Of a stretch of 10,242 nt of DNA, positions 7,867 through 10,242 are shown piece by piece. The stretch is from NCBI GenBank assembly GCA_948566455.1, contig CAOYQO010000047.1:1-10242 (forward strand), written 5' to 3'. A program made the position numbers and the translations under genes. Every line of letters begins with the position of its first letter. Within the stretch, counting starts at the first letter, position 1. Source of the stretch: an uncultured Phocaeicola sp. Lineage in GTDB: Bacteria > Bacteroidota > Bacteroidia > Bacteroidales > Bacteroidaceae. The notes below the pieces were generated by a model. The model was not told the origin of the DNA. It ran no database searches and worked only from the letters and a program-made list of their open reading frames with translations.

Positions 7867-7916
7867 CAGAAGAGTTCCCCGCTTTCCATCTGTTTGGAAA
7901 ACGGGGAACTCTTCTG
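7867..7916. terminator. Long stem-loop after the helicase gene, possible terminator
   Basis: CAGAAGAGTTCCCCG (7867-7881) pairs perfectly over 15 bp with CGGGGAACTCTTCTG (7902-7916). After one C-A mismatch, TTTCC (7883-7887) pairs with GGAAA (7896-7900), leaving an 8-nt loop. It begins 82 nt after the helicase stop. No T-tract follows on either strand, so it may be an RNA 3'-end stabiliser or a dispersed repeat rather than a classical terminator. Confidence 0.4.
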
Positions 7917-8070
7917 ATATCTTGTGGTATTCTTTCACCGGTTTATCAAACTTTTGCATTATTCGTTGTTTATGCGGCTTTTCCTCATTTAACTTTATTG
8001 TAGGGTTTAGTGATAGTATAGGAATAGCTAATTCTTTTTGACCGTAAGAGTAAGCCTTTTTGAAAGGATG

Positions 8071-8166
8071 TGTTCTATCTCCATAGCCTTTGGAGTTAAC
8101 TCCCAAGCTTATGGAGATAACTCCAAAGGCTATGGAGTTAACTCCGCAAGCTTGGGAGATAGAACA
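8071..8166. repeat. Array of near-palindromic 12-mers at exact 21-bp spacing
   Basis: Five 12-mers start at 8071, 8092, 8113, 8134 and 8155. The inner three are GGAGTTAACTCC, GGAGATAACTCC and GGAGTTAACTCC. The outer two, TGTTCTATCTCC and GGAGATAGAACA, are perfect reverse complements of each other. They are separated by 9-bp spacers: ATAGCCTTT, CAAGCTTAT, AAAGGCTAT and GCAAGCTTG. Spacers 1 and 3 are reverse complements; 2 and 4 share CAAGCTT. As a result 8079-8103 and 8113-8137 form a 25-bp inverted repeat with one mismatch and a 9-nt loop. A competing 11-bp stem pairs 8100-8110 with 8148-8158. It could be an operator or iteron cluster, a dispersed palindromic element or a structured RNA. The 21-bp period also equals seven codons, and a 33-codon frame (8068-8169) reads through it. 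Confidence 0.85.
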
Positions 8167-8232
8167 TAAAAGGAAGAAAACGCTTAATGATTAAAAAGAA
8201 AGATTTTAATAATAAGAAAAAAGGATTGCATT

Positions 8233-8661
8233 TCATTTCAAGTCTTCAATAATCTTCTCCATATCCACAGGTTGCAGTCGGTCATAGACTTTTTATCATT
8301 ATTACAGGGAGCAATCCATAGGCGCCTACACACCACAGACAGTCCGGAAAGAACTTGCCATCGGGAGTTGTTTCTCCTGCTTCTATTCCCAATATCCGTT
8401 TAAATTCTTCCGGTAGTTTTTCGGAGCCGCGTAAACGGCAGACCGTTCCCATGCATACGGAGATGGGATGTTTTCCTTTGGGGATCATGGCAAAGAACGT
8501 ATAGAAAGTAACCATGCCATACATTTTCTATACGGGCATGTTCAGTTTGCGGGCGATGATACGTTACATCTCTTCAGGCTGGTTCCCATGCTTGTTGCCA
8601 ATCTTTCCGCTTTCTTCATGATTGCTTGTAATTTACAGGTGGGGCGTATTTTCATGGGCAT
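8233..8661 (-). pseudogene. Decayed NuoE/HndA-type [2Fe-2S] subunit gene
   Basis: This is the remnant of a thioredoxin-like [2Fe-2S] NADH-oxidoreductase or hydrogenase subunit (24-kDa NuoE, HndA family), an electron-transfer partner of a NuoF/HndC-type flavoprotein. The middle segment is clearly recognisable: YGMVTFYTFFAMIPKGKHP, then CMGTVC with the first two cluster cysteines, then ETTPDGKFFPDCLWCVGAYG. Damage is multiple. The N-terminal part from ATG 8661 is in another frame. In the main frame TAA (8566-8564) interrupts before RIIARKLNMP and TAG (8530-8528) precedes MYGMV. The fourth cluster cysteine is Tyr (TAT, 8320-8318, in CVGAYG). A further frameshift near 8290 gives an early TGA at 8284-8282, while the ancestral ending VYDRLQPVDMEKIIEDLK with stop TGA 8235-8233 survives in the third frame. 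The span is about 143 codons against roughly 150-160 for the family. No partner NuoF/HndC or hydrogenase gene is adjacent. Confidence 0.85.
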
Positions 8662-8677
8662 AAGAATTAGTGTGTTG

Positions 8678-8707
8678 CAAAGATCGGAAAATGTCCGGGT
8701 TGATAAA
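8678..8707 (-). promoter_or_regulatory. Relict promoter of the NuoE-like pseudogene
   Basis: On the minus strand GATCTTTG (8685-8678) differs by one base from the TAnnTTTG -7 consensus. TTTA (8707-8704) lies 18 nt upstream. It is placed about 17 nt before the old ATG at 8661, as expected for the ancestral promoter. The lost first T may reflect decay. Confidence 0.35.
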
Positions 8708-8725
8708 GGAAGAGTGGAAAATATG

Positions 8726-8770
8726 AAAAAAAAGAAGCCCGGTCCGTTTGGTGGTGAACGGACCGGGCTT
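8726..8770 (-). terminator. Rho-independent terminator of the fimbrillin-like gene
   Basis: On the minus strand a perfect 14-bp GC-rich stem (AAGCCCGGTCCGTT at 8735-8748 with AACGGACCGGGCTT at 8757-8770) with an 8-nt loop is followed by C and eight Ts (8733-8726). It begins about 60 nt after the stop codon at 8830. It would also shield the region to its left from readthrough. Confidence 0.9.
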
Positions 8771-8829
8771 TACAATCAATTTGTCAACCATTTATAGCCA
8801 ATGGGAACTGCTGTGCCTCCATCGGACCT

Positions 8830-10242
8830 TTAGAATTGTGCGACAGGGCGTGTGGCGTAGTTGCTGGCTTTACTGTTAGCAACTATCGCACCACTTACAA
8901 AATTCAGATGCCAGGCGGATTCTGCCGAGTGTTCGGAAGAAGACCAGTACGCTTTGCGTGCAAAATCATTGAAACAATCTTGTTTGTCTTTACAAATGAT
9001 TCCGGCTTTTTGAAGTTCCCACAACAAAGTCAACTCGCCTGCCGACGGTAAATACCATTCACCTGCCGATTTGCCGCTGGTACTGTATTGGTAGCAGTAG
9101 CCTCCTGCCGGGTAGCTGGAAGAACTTTTACCGAGGTAGGCGGTGTGAGCCTTTCCATTGAAGTCGCTGATGGCTCCTTCTGACACCCAGGTGGCAGGTT
9201 GTCCGGTTTCAACATGAATGGTTGCCCCCTTGATGCGTTCCTCGTCCTTATCGGAGAAGAAAGAATCGGCGGTTCCGTTATAATAAGGGAGGACACCGCT
9301 TGTCAATGTGCCGTCGGCGGTGGTATAGTTTTCGATGCCTTCTATATCTTCTGCTTTGCTGATCCATTTGGTACTGGACTGGTTGTCGCCTAATGCCACG
9401 ATGCGTCCGAATGGAGAAGTGGACAGGGTGGGCGAGAGATTGCCGTCCGCATCATCCAGGGCATAGACAATACCGATGCAGGTTTTATTCTCATTCTTCT
9501 CGCTGGAGAAAGTAGCGTCGCTATAGTAATAATCGCCTACCTTGGCAGAAGGTAAAAGAGTGCAAGTGAGTGCCGGAGCTTCGTATACTTTGCCTTTCTC
9601 CAATTTGATGGTTGTCGAAGTAGCTGCCTCATACACTTCACCGGTGGTGGTAACAAGAGTGAAATGCAACTGTGCTTCGGAAGGGAAGAAGGAGATGTAG
9701 GTGGTTCCGGAAATACCGGCTTTGTTTTTAATAGTGATATTTCCTGTTTGGGTACTGCTGAACTCTCCGTTTTTTAGTTTCATAACGGCACTGGAGTAGA
9801 GGGTTCCGGCAGTGGCGGTTATGGTAATTCTTGTGATGTTGTTCAAAGGACTGCCACCGTTGACGGTGAACTGGAATTTACCGATAGTGACCAAACTGGT
9901 CATTTCGCAGGCGGAAGAGCCTGTGGTTTCGTTCATGCCGGCTTTACATTGTGCCCATAAGTAATCATAATTTGTTATACCTGCCAGTGTTCCGTCCTGT
10001 CCGCTCAGGTTGAGGGTTTGGGTCAGGGTGTCACTGCTGTTCGCGGTGATGGCTGCCGCCGGGTAAAATACGGCAATTTCATTCTCATTCTTTACCAGTG
10101 TCGAAAGATTGCCCGTAAAGGTGTCAGAAGAGTCGGTTTTTCTTGTGAGAATGCTTTTGGGAACGCCGCTGGAACCGGTTTTTATTAGTAAGCATTCGGC
10201 CTCGTGCGTGTTTTTTCCCCCTCTTTTCCTTCCTACCTTTGT
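8830..10242 (-). CDS. Fimbrillin-like surface protein with DUF1566-like C-terminus, 5' partial
   Basis: The frame is open without a stop from the right edge to TAA at 8832-8830, giving 470 residues. The first in-frame ATG (9936) lies inside the N-terminal domain, so the true start is off the window. The N-terminal part resembles Bacteroidales fimbrillin/Mfa-like proteins: DTFTGNLSTL, EIAVFYPAAA, then TLNLSGQDGTLAGITNYDYL (about 10060-9955). A Ser/Thr-rich beta-domain follows. The C-terminal 200 or so residues match the DUF1566/Lcl style, with WYLPSAGELTLLWELQ (about 9057-9010), YWSSSE (about 8949-8932) and the ending NYATRPVAQF. Such proteins are typically exported lipoproteins forming or decorating surface fimbriae; signal peptide and lipobox would lie beyond the edge. 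A strong terminator follows. Codons in the outermost 14 or so positions (AGG, AGA, GGG, GGA) look unlike the rest, so the frame there may not be genuine. Confidence 0.78.
   Translation of the reverse strand, partial: TKVGRKRGGKNTHEAECLLIKTGSSGVPKSILTRKTDSSDTFTGNLSTLVKNENEIAVFYPAAAITANSSDTLTQTLNLSGQDGTLAGITNYDYLWAQCKAGMNETTGSSACEMTSLVTIGKFQFTVNGGSPLNNITRITITATAGTLYSSAVMKLKNGEFSSTQTGNITIKNKAGISGTTYISFFPSEAQLHFTLVTTTGEVYEAATSTTIKLEKGKVYEAPALTCTLLPSAKVGDYYYSDATFSSEKNENKTCIGIVYALDDADGNLSPTLSTSPFGRIVALGDNQSSTKWISKAEDIEGIENYTTADGTLTSGVLPYYNGTADSFFSDKDEERIKGATIHVETGQPATWVSEGAISDFNGKAHTAYLGKSSSSYPAGGYCYQYSTSGKSAGEWYLPSAGELTLLWELQKAGIICKDKQDCFNDFARKAYWSSSEHSAESAWHLNFVSGAIVANSKASNYATRPVAQF
10234..10241 (+). 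promoter_or_regulatory. Possible -7 promoter element at the right edge
   Basis: TACCTTTG matches TAnnTTTG on the plus strand, with a T-run (10211-10216) near the -33 position but no TTTG. If real it would drive a gene to the right, which conflicts with the fimbrillin-like frame continuing through this point. It may be chance. Confidence 0.25.

Larger units (their letters stand above)
7786..8232. other. Intergenic region, 447 nt, apparently noncoding
   Basis: Between the helicase gene and the pseudogene I find no convincing gene. The AT-rich first part holds GTTTAAAC (7841-7848) and AATGCATT (7851-7858) palindromes. These are followed by the hairpin at 7867-7916 and the 21-bp-period array at 8071-8166. 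The rest, about 7920-8065 and 8170-8232, shows no recognisable element. An 81-codon minus-strand reading frame (8106-7861) runs across both structured elements and is probably spurious. Confidence 0.5.

Noticed and set aside
7861..8106. 81-codon minus-strand ORF as a hypothetical protein
   Set aside because: It consists largely of the hairpin and palindrome array read as protein, with no recognisable domain and no promoter. Retained only as intergenic DNA.
8071..8166. CRISPR array
   Set aside because: Repeats are 12 bp with 9-bp spacers that are themselves related or reverse complements; there are no unique spacers and no cas genes.
8071..8166. Insertion sequence or MITE with terminal inverted repeats
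   Set aside because: The 12-bp ends are perfect inverted repeats, but I see no target-site duplication flanking them and the interior is itself repeats. A MITE-like origin is not excluded but not supported.
8282..8524. Intact 80-aa [2Fe-2S] protein
   Set aside because: It is the longest surviving open piece of a longer decayed gene: homologous sequence continues on both sides past stops and frameshifts, and one cluster cysteine is lost.
8468..8797. 109-codon plus-strand ORF
   Set aside because: It lies opposite the NuoE-like pseudogene and runs into the terminator stem of the fimbrillin-like gene; its sequence has no family character.
9936..9936. ATG 9936 as the real start of the fimbrillin-like gene
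   Set aside because: The frame stays open for 102 further codons to the edge and contains recognisable fimbrillin N-terminal sequence, so this ATG is internal.

Overview
The window looks like chromosomal DNA from a gut Bacteroidales member, most likely Bacteroides or Phocaeicola. Several intergenic regions carry the TAnnTTTG -7 element used by the Bacteroidetes primary sigma factor. Gene starts have A/T-rich leaders rather than strong Shine-Dalgarno sites. The right end encodes a fimbrillin-type surface protein with a DUF1566-like C-terminus. The species call is inference, because no rRNA or other taxonomic marker is present.

Layout: (1) 1-55 holds an outward-facing promoter for a gene off the left edge. 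(2) 56-691 is an orphan LuxR/NarL-type response regulator, tail-to-tail with (3) a minus-strand cysK-mnmA pair (2709 down to 688), cysteine synthase followed 6 nt later by a tRNA 2-thiouridylase. (4) A divergent intergenic region (2710-2854) carries two opposed promoters around a perfect 8-bp dyad, a candidate operator. (5) 2855-6277 is a two-gene exported phosphoesterase operon: an endonuclease/exonuclease/phosphatase-fold lipoprotein, then an 818-aa fusion of a calcineurin-like phosphoesterase with a PQQ-type beta-propeller. (6) 6481-7785 is a DEAD-box RNA helicase of RhlE type with its own promoter. (7) 7786-8232 appears noncoding, with a 15-bp-stem hairpin and a striking 96-bp array of near-palindromic 12-mers spaced exactly 21 bp apart. 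(8) 8233-8661 (minus) is a multiply disrupted NuoE/HndA-type [2Fe-2S] subunit gene, a clear pseudogene. (9) A strong rho-independent terminator (8726-8770) ends (10) a minus-strand fimbrillin-like gene that runs off the right edge without a visible start.

The CysK-MnmA pair links cysteine supply with tRNA thiolation. The two secreted phosphoesterases probably act on related phosphoester substrates in the envelope, but the substrate cannot be read from sequence. The most unusual items are the 21-bp-period palindrome array, the decayed redox subunit beside it, and the dyad between cysK and the phosphoesterase operon. No transposase, CRISPR array, tRNA or rRNA was seen.
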